Source of the DNA: Tetragonia tetragonoides
Lineage: Eukaryota; Streptophyta; Magnoliopsida; Caryophyllales; Aizoaceae
Assembly: GCA_038025085.1 (NCBI GenBank)
Contig: CM076144.1
Span: forward strand, 44,613,001 to 44,677,000
Direction: 5' to 3'
Length of the DNA: 64,000 nucleotides
The notes below the pieces were generated by a model that had not been told where the DNA came from, searched no databases, and saw only the letters and a program-made list of their open reading frames with translations. Numbering within the stretch: the stretch's first letter is position 1; each line of letters opens with the position of its first letter. Shown piece by piece: positions 35,668 through 47,159 of the stretch. The position numbers were made by a program, and so were the translations under genes.

Positions 35668-35778
35668 AAAATGAAATTTGGGATTGGCATCGCAGGGGAA
35701 AAAAATGCTTTCTCTCTCTAGGTTTTCGTTTTCTCTCCAGTAGCACACGTTAGTTATCTGCTAACTTGCTCTGAGTTC

Positions 35779-36867
35779 ATGGTGAGGAAAAATAAATCAA
35801 AGAGAGGCGAAGAACAGGAGGGTGAGGGTAATGATAAGGGAGATAAACAAAATCAAATAGGAGAGATGCAGATTCCTGATAGTTTACATAGTTCTGAGAG
35901 ACCCAACCTCGATCGAGTGGTACGAAACTTAGCTGACGAGCTTAATGCACCAAATATACTTACCCCTGGCGTTGAAAATGGCTCAGTACAGCAAATTGAA
36001 TTGGCAAGGGAGAAGATTAACTCATGGTTGTCTCAGTTGCAAGAACAAGCAAAATCAAGGGGTGCGTGGGCGAATGAAGTTGCGGCTGCAGAAACGGCGG
36101 ATTCGGAACAAGGTAATCCTTTAGATTGGGATAATTTTGATATTTCAAAATTAAAAAATGCTGGTTTTTGGCTAGAATATGTTGAGCCTGTAGTAATTGA
36201 TGGGAAAAGAATTGGGGAAATTCACTTGGATGACATAAAATCCAAAATTGAATATTGGAGCCAAGCTTTAGTCTGTTATGTGCTAGGTGCTAGACCTCCT
36301 GTTAGTGTTTTCAGTGGTTTCTTAAGGAGAATTTGGGCTAACAAAGGCATGAGGAAAATAGCTATGATGAGCAATGGAATTGTTTTAGTTCGTTTTGATA
36401 CAATGGAACACAGAGATGCTGTATTGCAGGAGGGTATTTTTCATTTTGACAATAAACCACTGATTGTGAGACCCTGGTCTGCTAGGACTAATTATGCCAA
36501 AGAGGAGTTATATTCAATTCCAATAGGGGTGAAATTCCCAGGGCTTGATATTAAATACTGGTATGCCACAGGTTTGACCAATGTGTCAAGCCTCATAGGA
36601 CGTCCTATGATGGCAGATAAGAACACGGAGATGAAAGTTGGGATTAATTTTGCTTGTGTGCTTATAGAGGTAGATATTGACTCTGAATTTTCAGATAAAA
36701 TCTATTTCAAGAATGAAAGGGGTAATGTGGTGGAGCAATGTGTTGATTATGATTGGAAACCCACGATGTGCAAGTTCTGCCATCAATATGGGCATATTGA
36801 GGAGCATTGTAGAAAGAAGCTAGGCACTGGGGTGCTACCACAGACTACAAATGTGCAACCAGTGTAG
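35779..36867 (+). CDS. LINE ORF1: DUF4283 plus CCHC zinc knuckle
   Basis: Uninterrupted 362 codons from ATG. Charged N-terminus; a DUF4283-type domain at about residues 135-270 (SQALVCYVLG, then IVLVRFDTMEHRDAVLQEG and KPLIVRPWS); and a C-terminal knuckle CKFCHQYGHIEEHC at about residue 333-346. Plant L1 ORF1 proteins bind element RNA. The stop TAG at 36865 is followed by further in-frame basic/Gln-rich codons, so the protein may once have been longer. Confidence 0.88.
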   Translation: MVRKNKSKRGEEQEGEGNDKGDKQNQIGEMQIPDSLHSSERPNLDRVVRNLADELNAPNILTPGVENGSVQQIELAREKINSWLSQLQEQAKSRGAWANEVAAAETADSEQGNPLDWDNFDISKLKNAGFWLEYVEPVVIDGKRIGEIHLDDIKSKIEYWSQALVCYVLGARPPVSVFSGFLRRIWANKGMRKIAMMSNGIVLVRFDTMEHRDAVLQEGIFHFDNKPLIVRPWSARTNYAKEELYSIPIGVKFPGLDIKYWYATGLTNVSSLIGRPMMADKNTEMKVGINFACVLIEVDIDSEFSDKIYFKNERGNVVEQCVDYDWKPTMCKFCHQYGHIEEHCRKKLGTGVLPQTTNVQPV

Positions 36868-37186
36868 CCTGTGCAGCATGTGGGGGTGACTAGACAGACA
36901 GATTAGAAAAGACATATTCAGCAACAAAGGCAGAGAGAATGGCAGCCTGTAGGAAGAGGCAGGGGTAGGCAGGGAGGTAGGCAGATTGGGGGGGAGAGGT
37001 AGAGCAGGGAGGCAGTATGCAGGCCAACAAAGGCCTAATCCTGCTACCACTAATACCGATACTGCACAACAAAATGGAGGGGAAGCTACACCTGTTCACA
37101 ACTCTTTTGGCATCCTCAATATGGAGGAAGTTGCGAAGAATGAGGTTGGTCAGCAAGGAGGGGAAAAATTTATACCTCCTGATGGC

Positions 37187-40100
37187 CATGGGTAGTTTAC
37201 TGGTATGGAATGTTAGAGGCCTAAATGGGCCTAATAAGCAAAAGGAGGTTGCTCTCTTTTGCAGACAGAATAAACTTGGGTTTGTGGCTTTTGGTGAAAC
37301 CAAAATTAGGCAAGTGAATTATGAAAAATGCAAAAAGAGTTTGTTAGTTGACTGGGATTCTTTTATAAATTTAAATGATCATTACTTAGGTAGAATTTGG
37401 ATCAGGTGGCTACCTCAAGTGTTCTCTGTAACTGTGCTTTTCTCCTCTGCCCAATTAGTCACTTGTCAAGTAACTAATCTTAAGATTTAGGAGGTGTTCA
37501 TTGTGAGTGTTGTGTATGGCTTCAATGACAAAGATGAGAAGAAAATTTTATGGCAGAATTTGAGGGATTTTGCAGGGGCTTGTGCTTTGCCATGGATAAT
37601 TGCTGGGGATTTTAACAATGTGTTGGGACAGGAAAATAGAGTAGGAGGTGCAGCTGTAACTCATGCTGAGACAGTGGATTTCAGGGATTGTATTGATGAC
37701 TGCTTGCTAACTGAGGTGAGTTGGACAGGTCACAAGTATACAAGGAACAACAGACATGAAGATGAGGTGAGGGTCTACTCTAAAATTGAATGGATTTTTG
37801 CAAACCTTCAGTGGGTGCAAAAATATGATCAATGTTCTGTGAGATTCATGCGAGAGGGTATATCTGATCATTCTCCTATGCATATCACTTTGTCAACCAG
37901 CACCCAGCAAAAAAAGGGGAGATCCAGATATTTTAACATGTGGAGTAAGCATCCTAGTTTTTAACAATTGATAAAGCAAGCTTGGAGTAAGCAAACACCT
38001 GGCACGAAAATGTTTCAACTCTATAATAAACTCAAGGCAGTCAGATATGCTTTGAAGAAACTGAATAAAGAGGAGTATTCTGATATACTTTCAAGAGTTG
38101 AGCAGGCTAGAAGTAACTTGCAAGCTGCTCAGCCTTGTGCAAACTGTTGCCCTGGGGATATACAGCTACAAGTGGCAGAGAGAGTAGCTAGACACCAGTT
38201 TTGGGATTTAAATTATGCTGCTCAATCCTTCCTCCAGCAGAAGAGCAAAATGAGATGGGTGCAACTAGGAGATGACAACACTCAATTTTTCCATGCCCTG
38301 CTGAAACAAAGAACCCAGAAGAATAGAGTCTTCAGCTTGAAGAAGGCAAATGGTGATGTACTCACTGAGAATGATCAGGTGTTTGATGAACTAATCTCCT
38401 TTTATAAAGGAATGCTTGGGATCAAGGAAGCTACAAGGGTACATGCACCTGACTTCATTTTTAAAGCAGGCACTGTTTTATCAATTGAACAGCAACTACA
38501 GTTGATAGCTCTTGTTAGTCACAAAGAGATCAAAGCTGCAATATTTTCCATAGATTGTAACAAGAGCCTTGGCCCAGATGGGTTCAACAGTGGATTTTTC
38601 AGGGATGCTTGGGATATAGTTGGTGAAGATGTATGCAATGCAATACAGGATTTCTTTAAGTCATGGAAAATGCTGAAGCAACTGAATGCAACAACCATTT
38701 GCTTGGTACCTAAGGTAGAAAACCCTGAATTTGCTTCTGATTTTCGTCCTATTGCATGTTGTAACACAATATATAAGTGTATTTCAAAAGTCTTGTGCAG
38801 TAGACTTGCTAGAATGTTACCTGATTTAGTGTCATTGAACCAAGGAGCTTTTGTTGCAAATAGATCTATAGTGCACAACATTATGGTCTGTCAGGATTTA
38901 ATTAGGCACTATAGAAGGAAGAATACCTTTGCTACATGCTTGATGAAAATAGACTTGAGAAAGGCCTATGATACCATACACTGGGATTTCTTAAGTGAAA
39001 TGTTTATTGGCTATGGGTTTCCTGTTACATTTAGCAACTGGCTGATTACTTGTGTCCAAAGTGCAAGTTTTACTGTATGCCTGAATGGAGAGTGCAATGG
39101 CTACTTTGAAGCAAAAAGGGGCATAAGACAGGGGATCCAGTCTCACCATTGATCTTTGTACTGGTGATAGAATTCCTATCTCGTCTATTGAAGGTTGTGA
39201 GCCAGTCCCCTAACTTCCAGTTTCATCCCATGTGTAAGTCTGTGCAACTGAGTCATCTGTGCTTTGCAGATGATCTCATGGTTTTCTGCAAAGCAAACAG
39301 AAACTCTGTGACTAAGTTAATGGAATGCTTTTCATACTTCTCACAAGTGACAGGTTTACAAGCTAACAAGGAGAAGTCCCATATCTATGTTGCTGGGGTA
39401 AATGAGACACTGAAAAGTGAGCTTAAACTGTTGTCTGGATTCCAAGAGGGGGGATTTTCCTATGAAATATCTAGGTCTTCCACTCTCTCCTTCAAAGTGG
39501 AACAAACTAGATTGTGCATGTCTGGTAAAGAAGATTACTAAAAGACTGAATATTTGGGCTTCCAAGAGCTTGTCCTGTGCTGGCAGGGCACAACTCATTA
39601 ACTCAGTTCTTATGTCCATACATGTTTATTGGGCAAGCATCTTCATTTTGCCTGCTGGTGTAATGAAGACAATTGAGCAGAAATGTAGAGATTTCTTGTG
39701 GAGGGGTGGTGATCAGAGGAGAGGTAATTGTTTAGTAGCCTGGGATATAGTTTGCAGGCCAAAGAAGCATGGAGGCCTAAATTTCAAAAACTGCAGAAGA
39801 TTTAATTATGCTTTAAATAGAAAGCATATATGGGATTTGGCTACTAAGAAGGACAATATGTGGGTGAGATGGATAAATGGAGTATATTTAAAGAATGAAG
39901 AGTTTTGGCAGTATGTTCCCAAAACTGATAGCAACTGGGCCTGGCAGAAATTGAACAAGAATAAAAGCATGTTTGAGCAGGCCTACACTGCAGGTAACAG
40001 ATGGTCTTTGACAGCAAATGGCCAGTATACAATTCAAAGTGGCTATAACTACTTAGCAGGAGATTTACCCAAATTGAGACATGCCAATCTCATTTGGGGG

Positions 40101-40594
40101 GGGGGGGGGTGGTGGTGGTTAACATGCCAAGACACAGCTTCTGTCTCTGTCTAGCACAAGCAAGCAGACTACTGACCAAAGACAGACTTCACAGAATGGG
40201 TTTTTTATCAGGGAGTGCAGTATGTGTTTTCTGCCAGCAACAGGATGAAACACATAATCACCTATTTTTTGAGTGTTCCAGACTACTCTCTTTACTGGGT
40301 GAGGTGAGAAGCTGGCTGGGATGCAGGGCAACTGCTAGCAACATTGGTGGTATGTTAAACTGGATTAGCAGACAGAAGGGAAGCAGATTCAGAAGATAGA
40401 TTTATGCTGTTGCAGTAGCAGCACTGGCCTACTGGATATGGAGGGCCAGAAATGATATCTGTTTCAGTGTGGGGAAAATTACAGATGCTACTATTCTTCA
40501 GCAGGTGAAGACTGTTGTGAAGGCACGTATTGAAGGCAGGAGACACCACAAATGCACTAGAGCAGATAAATTGTTTCTTAATAGGTTGATGTAA
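37187..40594 (+). pseudogene. LINE ORF2: endonuclease, RT and zf-RVT, broken
   Basis: Starts near the MAMGSLLVWNVRGLNGPN block. Endonuclease motifs: ETKIR, WIIAGDFNNVLG and SDHSP (37200-37920). RT motifs: FRPIACCNTIYKC, KAYDTIHW, GIRQG and FADDLMVF (38740-39290). zf-RVT: CVFCQQQDETHNHLFFEC near 40230. The C-terminal frame ends at TAA 40592-40594. Breaks: TAG 37488, TAA 37962, a 1-bp loss at GIRQG near 39135, a 1-bp gain in a G-run near 39450, a G-run shift near 40098-40110, and TAG 40397. It cannot make active RT. Confidence 0.92.
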
Positions 40595-41059
40595 GAGGTG
40601 AAATGTTTTTACTGATGTTTTGTTTAGCATCTTGCTGTATGTAGCTTGGTTTGGTTAGGTTTGTTTCTGTAGAGGTTTTTGTAAATACAGGATAAATACC
40701 CTACATAATAGGTGGTTCATACTTGGCTAGTCTGATAGGTTGTATGGTGCTTGATTTCCATTTTTCAATATATTGCTAGTTTTAACCAAAAAAAAAATGA
40801 AATTTGGAGAAAACTTTATTTTTCAATTGTATAGTTAACTCCATTTAATATGGGTCAAAAGTTCAAGTCGTCGTACAAAGTATATATGACTCAAGGATTT
40901 TTGCTAAATCTTTCTCGCAAACCATGATAAAAATGATATCCTTCCTTTCAAGATGATCATGTTATTTTATACTTTAGGGCATACATTATGCATAAGTGTA
41001 TTCTCTTTCTTTCTTTTCTAAATTTAATATTTTCTTCTATTATATATCTTTTGTCACAG

Positions 41060-41161
41060 GGATATATCATGGGAAACCCGTTTACGATAGACGCCAACCA
41101 ATTAAATTCAAGATATGAGTTTGCGCGTCGTTTGTCTCTCTTGCCTGATGAGCCTTATGAG
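41060..41161 (+). pseudogene. SCPL copy 2 exon, GYIMGNP
   Basis: GYIMGNPFTIDANQL...YEFARRLSLLPDEPYE, 34 codons. The intact CACAG acceptor here is the comparison that shows the mutated acceptor in copy 1. Donor GTGATG. Confidence 0.87.
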
Positions 41162-41779
41162 GTGATGATTTCACTTGCATTTGCTTCAAAAAAATCTGTA
41201 GACTTTTATTATACGAAAATTTCTGGTTCTAGTGGCTTTAGATCCTTCCTCTTCCTCTCGTTGCTTGATGTGTCAAAGAGAATCTAGGCTCCAACTCTAA
41301 CATAAAGCACAAGCCGCCAGTTGAGGTTGAAACCAAGGAGTTTATAATTACCAGATCTGGTTTGCGTCGGATAATGTGGGGTTTTATTAGAGATAAATAT
41401 CGAAAATAAATTTGAATATATTGGATAAATGTTTTTTCCATAGCCATCGATGATAGGGTATGTATGGTACATGATTGGGTTCATATATTTTCTTTTTCCT
41501 CCACTATAGAAGCCCTTGTGTAGGGTTTAGATCGATTAAGCCTTGTTCAAAACTCAATAAGTTCGGGTCAAATAAAAATGTGGCCACCTTTATGGAGGTA
41601 CTGAAGCAAGATCCTCATGATCAGTAACCATTTTACTCTAGCAAGAGCTGGTGTATATTTTTGTACATCGAAAATATTGAAGCATTATTATGTTATAGAT
41701 GTTGTTTTCAAGGGGAAGTTTTACAGATCTTGTTCAAAGTTCATGGTGGAAATACGTCAATAAACTCTAAGGGGCGATT

Positions 41780-42185
41780 GGCAAGTGGAAATGAGAATTT
41801 GAGATTTTGGGGATAGGGAAGAGATTTGTTCTGCGAGATAGAAAATTTGTATAGTTAATCTCATTATCTTGTTTGTTATGTGATTATTAGATTTGGGAAT
41901 AGATTGAGAATTATCAAGTTAGTTTAATAAAATGTCATTGAAAAAAGAGAAGATCGATAAAAATTGCAGTCATTTTTAATGTCATGATGGTAATCTGACT
42001 TAAGAAGCTATGTAACCACCTCCAATTACCTGCTTCTCTTGTGGGATTAAAAACGTGGGAATAGAGGTATTTTTATCCCCTTCCCTACCCCCTCTCTATT
42101 TCCATCACTTACACCAAACATGGGATTTTAAAATTCTAATCTTTTAATCCCTATCCCCACCTTCTATTCCCACTAAATAACCCCT
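41780..42185. mobile_element. Probable MITE
   Basis: Left GGGGCGATTGGCAAGTGGAAAT and right ATTCCCACTAAATAACCCC are imperfect inverted repeats, with matching inner blocks rich in GGGAATAG / CTATTCCC. No ORF; target duplication not clear. Confidence 0.5.
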
Positions 42186-42904
42186 CGTAAATGTCTAATG
42201 CTGGTACAAGGTCATAATTTAAGTTGGCCTTTGATCCATTTGTTTTACAAAAGTGGCGTTGTAAACTGATACCCAACATAACCAATAAGTGGTTGGTGAC
42301 TGTGAGTATTTCTACACTCTAATATCTTAATAAGCAAGGTCTAGGGTTTGAATCTTGTGAATAGAGAAACTATTTACTAGAAGCACTTTATTCATTCGTA
42401 AGCCAATCTGATGCGAAGATGATTAATTTTGGCCAAATTAAAAGTAATTAGGTAAACCTGTGGTTAAATAAAATATTGATGCCAACATGAAAAGGCGATC
42501 AGACATGAATTTTGGAGTTTAAGACGCGACACTTCGGAACAAAGGCCTACTGGGAGTTTGGATGCAAATGAATAAATGTATCTTTCCAGTTATTAGTGGC
42601 ACGATAGTTTGCGAAGAGATAAAATGGTTCACAATGGTATTATTTCAACATTTATATATATCCACCGAATTGGACATCTGGAGATATGCGTAAATTGTAT
42701 TTCCGCCAAGTGGCGCCAACACTATACACTCTGTTTGAGTATATTAAGTTCTTTATCAATAATTAAAAAGTTGTACAGGTTTTTTTGTTCTTGAGTGAGG
42801 GCATTGTATTTTGGTAGTAAAACTTCCCTACAGCGTCTGCACCGAAAGGAGTAACTAATATTTTTAAGATAGGCACCAGAAAGTGTCTTGTCTTTTATTA
42901 CACT

Positions 42905-44760
42905 AGTTTTAAAGCCCGTGTGTTACACAGGTTGAGTGAAATGTCTGTAAACTAATATTTATTTGGTGAAATACGCACACTAACATGCCTATTTAAATTA
43001 AAAAACGAAATCATAAATAATTTCTAATTGATTATAATTATGCATGCTATATAGTGATGCTAGTTTCATGCTATAGTGATTTAGGTCGATCTCTCTTTTC
43101 TTTTTCACGCCCCTTGGATCATCAAGATTTGCTAGAATAAATAACAAAATTTGAAAGTAAAGAGATGTAAGGAGAATAAAGGGTGAGAAGATGTTCCAAA
43201 AAAAAAAATGGAGAAGTGATTATGTGAGGCGTTTAATAAAGAACGATATTAGTTATCATAATCGTCCTTTAATACAATTAGGGTTCTAACCAAATTGCAC
43301 CTCCGAAAATGGTTACCTTAAAATCGTTGTTAGATCGATGTTTAAACACTATATATCATATTGCAGGAGCCTTGAATCAATAAAAGGTGAAATGTGAACA
43401 TGAGGAGAGAGTAGAGACATATATCGCATTCTCCACTTCTTCTTTTTTTCTTTCAATATTCTAAAATAGATTTCTATATTAGGTGGCTTGCTTTTAATTT
43501 TTTTTTTTTTTTGTTGAGACTAATTGCTTAGGTGATGCAACTTAGTAATCAAACATGTGCTATGCACGAACTTAAAATATATTTGCTGAAATTTATTCTC
43601 AAGCCAATCTTACATATTTCTTATACATATTGTAAATGAATGTTTTAAGTACCTATCAATGCAAAATCTGATGATTTAAAAGATTATTTTTTTAGACATG
43701 TAGAAAAAGTTATATTTGATTTTATAAATATTTGACAGAGATCTAATATAGCTCCTATAAAACTCTTGAGGCCTATCACAACTCAAGCTCTATATTTTAT
43801 TTTCTAACCTTTATTTATTTTTTGTTTAATTGCTTGCTTAGATAACATTCCTATGTGGCACGATGCCCGTGAGATGCACGCGTTTAATATGTTTTGTTGT
43901 TTTCGTTTTTATTTTATTAGTAAATATCATATTTTAAAATTTATTTATTGAAATTAATATTGTAACACAATCTTACAAGTTTATTGTAAACATAATATAA
44001 ATGCATCTCATTTCGAAGTACTTTATGACGCTAATAAAATTCTAACTATTTAGCACACTTCAATCTCTCTTTTGCATTATCCGAAACTTTATTACTATGA
44101 AACTTCTTTATATTATATATTGATTGATATGTTAAAAATATTTTTGTTTGGCAATTGATTTGAGTATACTAATTACTAAGTTAATAAAGTGTGAAAAATC
44201 TTCTTTTTCTTTTCTTATTTCTATTTGTTTTTTTTTTTATTTTTTTGTTCAAAGTATGTGTTATGAGTATGTGTTACATTAATTTTATTGTTTAATATTC
44301 TCTCTTATGTGGCATGCTCTTAGGTGACTAAAGATATTTGCTCATTTTTTATTTTTATATTTTTATTATTTTTACTTATTTACGGGAACCAAAATATACA
44401 TGCAATCTTACATGTTTCTTATACATAGTGTATATGCATCTCGTTTTAAAGTATTTTTCGATGCGAATTTGATGGCATAAAAGTTACTATTTTTTGAGAT
44501 GTGTAGAAAAAGTTATATTTGATTTCAAATATTTGACAGAGTTCTAGTATAACTCTTATAACTCTAGAGGTCTATCACAACTCAAGAATCCTAAACGGTA
44601 GGGTATATAAGAGTCTCAAACGTTTTACACCAGTTAATTTTTGTCTCTATCTTCGCATAGGTGGCGCGCTCTTAAAATTCTCGCCTACATGGCATGCCTC
44701 ATTGCTCCTGAAAAATACCTCCTTTATATATATCTATAATAATTATAAGTGAGAGAGTTT
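42905..44760. mobile_element. Helitron-like repeat region
   Basis: CCCGTGTGTTACACAGG at 42917 and GCCCGTGAGATGCACGCG near 43866 resemble the 'CCCGTGCGATGCACGG' ends of many plant non-autonomous repeats often classed as Helitrons. Inside, about 43590-43790 and 44402-44586 are diverged direct repeats (shared AATCTTACAT, GTAGAAAAAGTTATATTTGA, TATCACAACTCAAG). No Rep/helicase ORF. Ends are not firmly set. Confidence 0.35.
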
Positions 44761-44884
44761 TGAGTGTGCAATATTATTTATCTAAAGATGCCATCTTTGA
44801 TTTTCTATTAGAACAAGAGCCTGATGTAAATTGCACGTTCTGATTTGTAATCTGTTTTAAATTTATCGTTATTTTCTTGTACAG

Positions 44885-44977
44885 TCAGCCATGATAAATT
44901 GCAACAGGAATTTCGATGATGTATATGCAGAGAGCACATTGAAAAAGTGCAAAGAGAATATTGACGCCATATCATAC
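44885..44977 (+). pseudogene. SCPL copy 2 exon, SAMINCNRNFDDVY
   Basis: A 31-codon exon SAMINCNRNFDDVYAEST..KCKENIDAISY in the position of copy 1 exon 5460-5546 and closer to the SCPL consensus (C...... Y......N..C). Acceptor ACAG, donor GTAAGT. Confidence 0.82.
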
Positions 44978-46571
44978 GTAAGTTGTTTCTTCTGTTTAAT
45001 TGTACTTATTTTTCCTTCATGATGGGTAGGTATAGGGGAAGGAGTTGTCCTAAGCTATGGCCTACACACAAGTAAACGGTAAATTTCGTACCAATTAATT
45101 TCTTTTACAAACCTATTTTCATGTATTAATAAGCATGACATAATAGTGACGGATTCAAAAATATGGCGATCAGGTACAAAATTGAAAAAATTGGAAACTT
45201 GGGGTACAATTTTATTTGGTGTACTAAGTAACTCTAGAAGGCCGGGGGAGAATAGAGTGACGCCTTTTTTTCGTGAATGACAGACTGTTTTGACAGTGAG
45301 ACAGAATGAGATCAACGTTGTTGAACTTTATTCCCTACACTGACGTATTGTAAGTGATTATGAATGATGCAAGCAACAATAAGTAAATAACACATTGCAT
45401 AGCAAAAAAAAGTAAATAACACACGACTTTTTAATGTGGAAAACCTCCTAGGCTCGAATAGGAGTAAAAACCACGACCACAAAATTGGGATATTGTCACA
45501 CAACTTCTATAACTTGAGCCAAAACAAGGATACAAACTAACACCTTTAACACACAACACACTAAGATTAGTATGTCGTGAACCCTCCAAGCTACACACTA
45601 ACTTGGAGTGACCCTCTAACCTTATCACTATAGAGTGATTACAGACTTCCCGAACATATTAACTCGTCTTATAAAGTGCGTCTTGAATAAGCAAATAAGA
45701 CTACAATGAAAAACCTATTATGCAATGACCAATCTAAGAGAGACTCAAATTGACCATGAAAGGGAACGGGGTTCACAGGCTATTCTTATGTGAACACAGG
45801 GATAGATCTGGTTTGGACGAGATGAATGCTTTGCAAATATGACTCAATGACTCAATTAGGCACACAAAGTATGAGATAGATTGTGACTACTATTTGCCTT
45901 ATATAGGCAGGCGTAGAAACTCATTCCCCTTGGTTAAAATCAATTTACAAAAGATAAGCATCAGGACCAAATCTTCCAAAAGATATACTAGAGTTTAAGA
46001 TGAACCAACAAACTAATTAACTCTAATGTATCTAGATGCAAACTTGTCCAATTTGATTTACAGAAAGATCACGACCAACTAGCAAGTGTATTCTCAAAAT
46101 ATAAACTCTAAAAAATAATAGATATATTCCAGAAGATAATACACTGACCATAGCTCTTGGCCAATAAGTAAAAGATTTTTCAAGATAATATCTTTTCAAA
46201 ATAAAATCTTTACTTTTCTGTAAAAATGATTTTGCAATATCTAGCGTTCCAAAACAATATAAATATTTCATCAATAGAATATTTATGCAAATATTTAAAA
46301 ACATTATGCACGAAATATCCAAAGAAACAATAAATATAAATTATGTAAATGCTCGTCTGTTGTAGCTAGAAAGAACAGTGTCCAACAGATTGTTAACCTT
46401 AGGTTCGTTCATGCTTCAATGTAGGTCATAAAAAACACGGTTTACAAGACTGTTCTCTTGTACTCTTTATATCAGACACTAGTGCACTTTATCCCATAAC
46501 CAACCAAATTCCATTGTCAAGTTCAATTAGACTCGTTGTACTTCAATAATCTTACTGCTGTAATTTTGCAG
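44978..46571. other. Intron with an unclassified insertion
   Basis: About 1.6 kb. Phrases such as AACCTCCTAGGCTCGAATAGG and long A/C-rich antisense-like stretches suggest a decayed retroelement. I could not find LTRs, domains or target duplications. Confidence 0.4.
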
Positions 46572-46640
46572 AATTTCAACTTGTTGTACTTCAATAATGT
46601 CTTGGAACCTATATGCCATGATTCATCGTCCTGGTGTCGG
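46572..46640 (+). pseudogene. SCPL copy 2 exon, NFNLLYFNNVLEPIC
   Basis: A 23-codon exon with the conserved VLEPIC block. Acceptor TTGCAG, donor GTATAT. Confidence 0.83.
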
Positions 46641-46794
46641 GTATATCTCTAGTCCATTGTTTTTTATTCAACATGGAGTCTACAGATTATTGATGAAAGT
46701 CCTTTCATTCCTACAATTTTTTTTTTGAGTGGTCCTTTCATTCCTACATTAGTGGGACAACATTTTGTCTAAATCGACTTATTATTTATTACAG

Positions 46795-46866
46795 GATAAC
46801 AATTATTTAACTATCTTTGAATGGGCTAATAACATTCGAGTTCAAGAAGCTCTCCACATTCGACAG
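46795..46866 (+). pseudogene. SCPL copy 2 exon, VQEALHIRQ
   Basis: DNNYLTIFEWANNIRVQEALH then IRQ; 24 codons, matching copy 1 exon 7032-7103. Acceptor ACAG, donor GTAGGG. Confidence 0.86.
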
Positions 46867-46872
46867 GTAGGG

Positions 46873-46873
46873 A

Positions 46874-46950
<77 letters not shown>
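46873..46950. repeat. (TTA)n microsatellite
   Basis: About 26 ATT/TTA triplets directly after the copy 2 exon donor. Confidence 0.97.
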
Positions 46951-46951
<1 letters not shown>

Positions 46952-47159
46952 CGGACTCGACACTTTGCCCCACCGTACCCGTGTCGACACGACACAACAC
47001 GGTGCGTACACGGGACATTGGTCCAACTCACGAAGAAAAAAAATGCACACGGCTATGGATGATGACTGATGGCGGAGAGAAGAATGTAGATGAAGTTTCC
47101 GTGGAAAAAAACACAGAGAGAAAAGAAAGAAGATGAGAGAGAGAGGGGGGGTAATAACA

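Larger units (their letters stand above)
35682..40793 (+). mobile_element. Full-length plus-strand LINE (L1-type)
   Basis: Flanked by the same 14 bp, AAAATGAAATTTGG, at 35668-35681 and 40794-40807, with an A-run at the 3' end (about 40788-40797). Length about 5.1 kb, with a short 5' leader, ORF1, ORF2 and a 3' UTR of about 190 bp. It is in the copy 2 intron just upstream of exon 41060-41161. The perfect target duplication points to a fairly recent insertion, though ORF2 is already broken. Confidence 0.93.
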
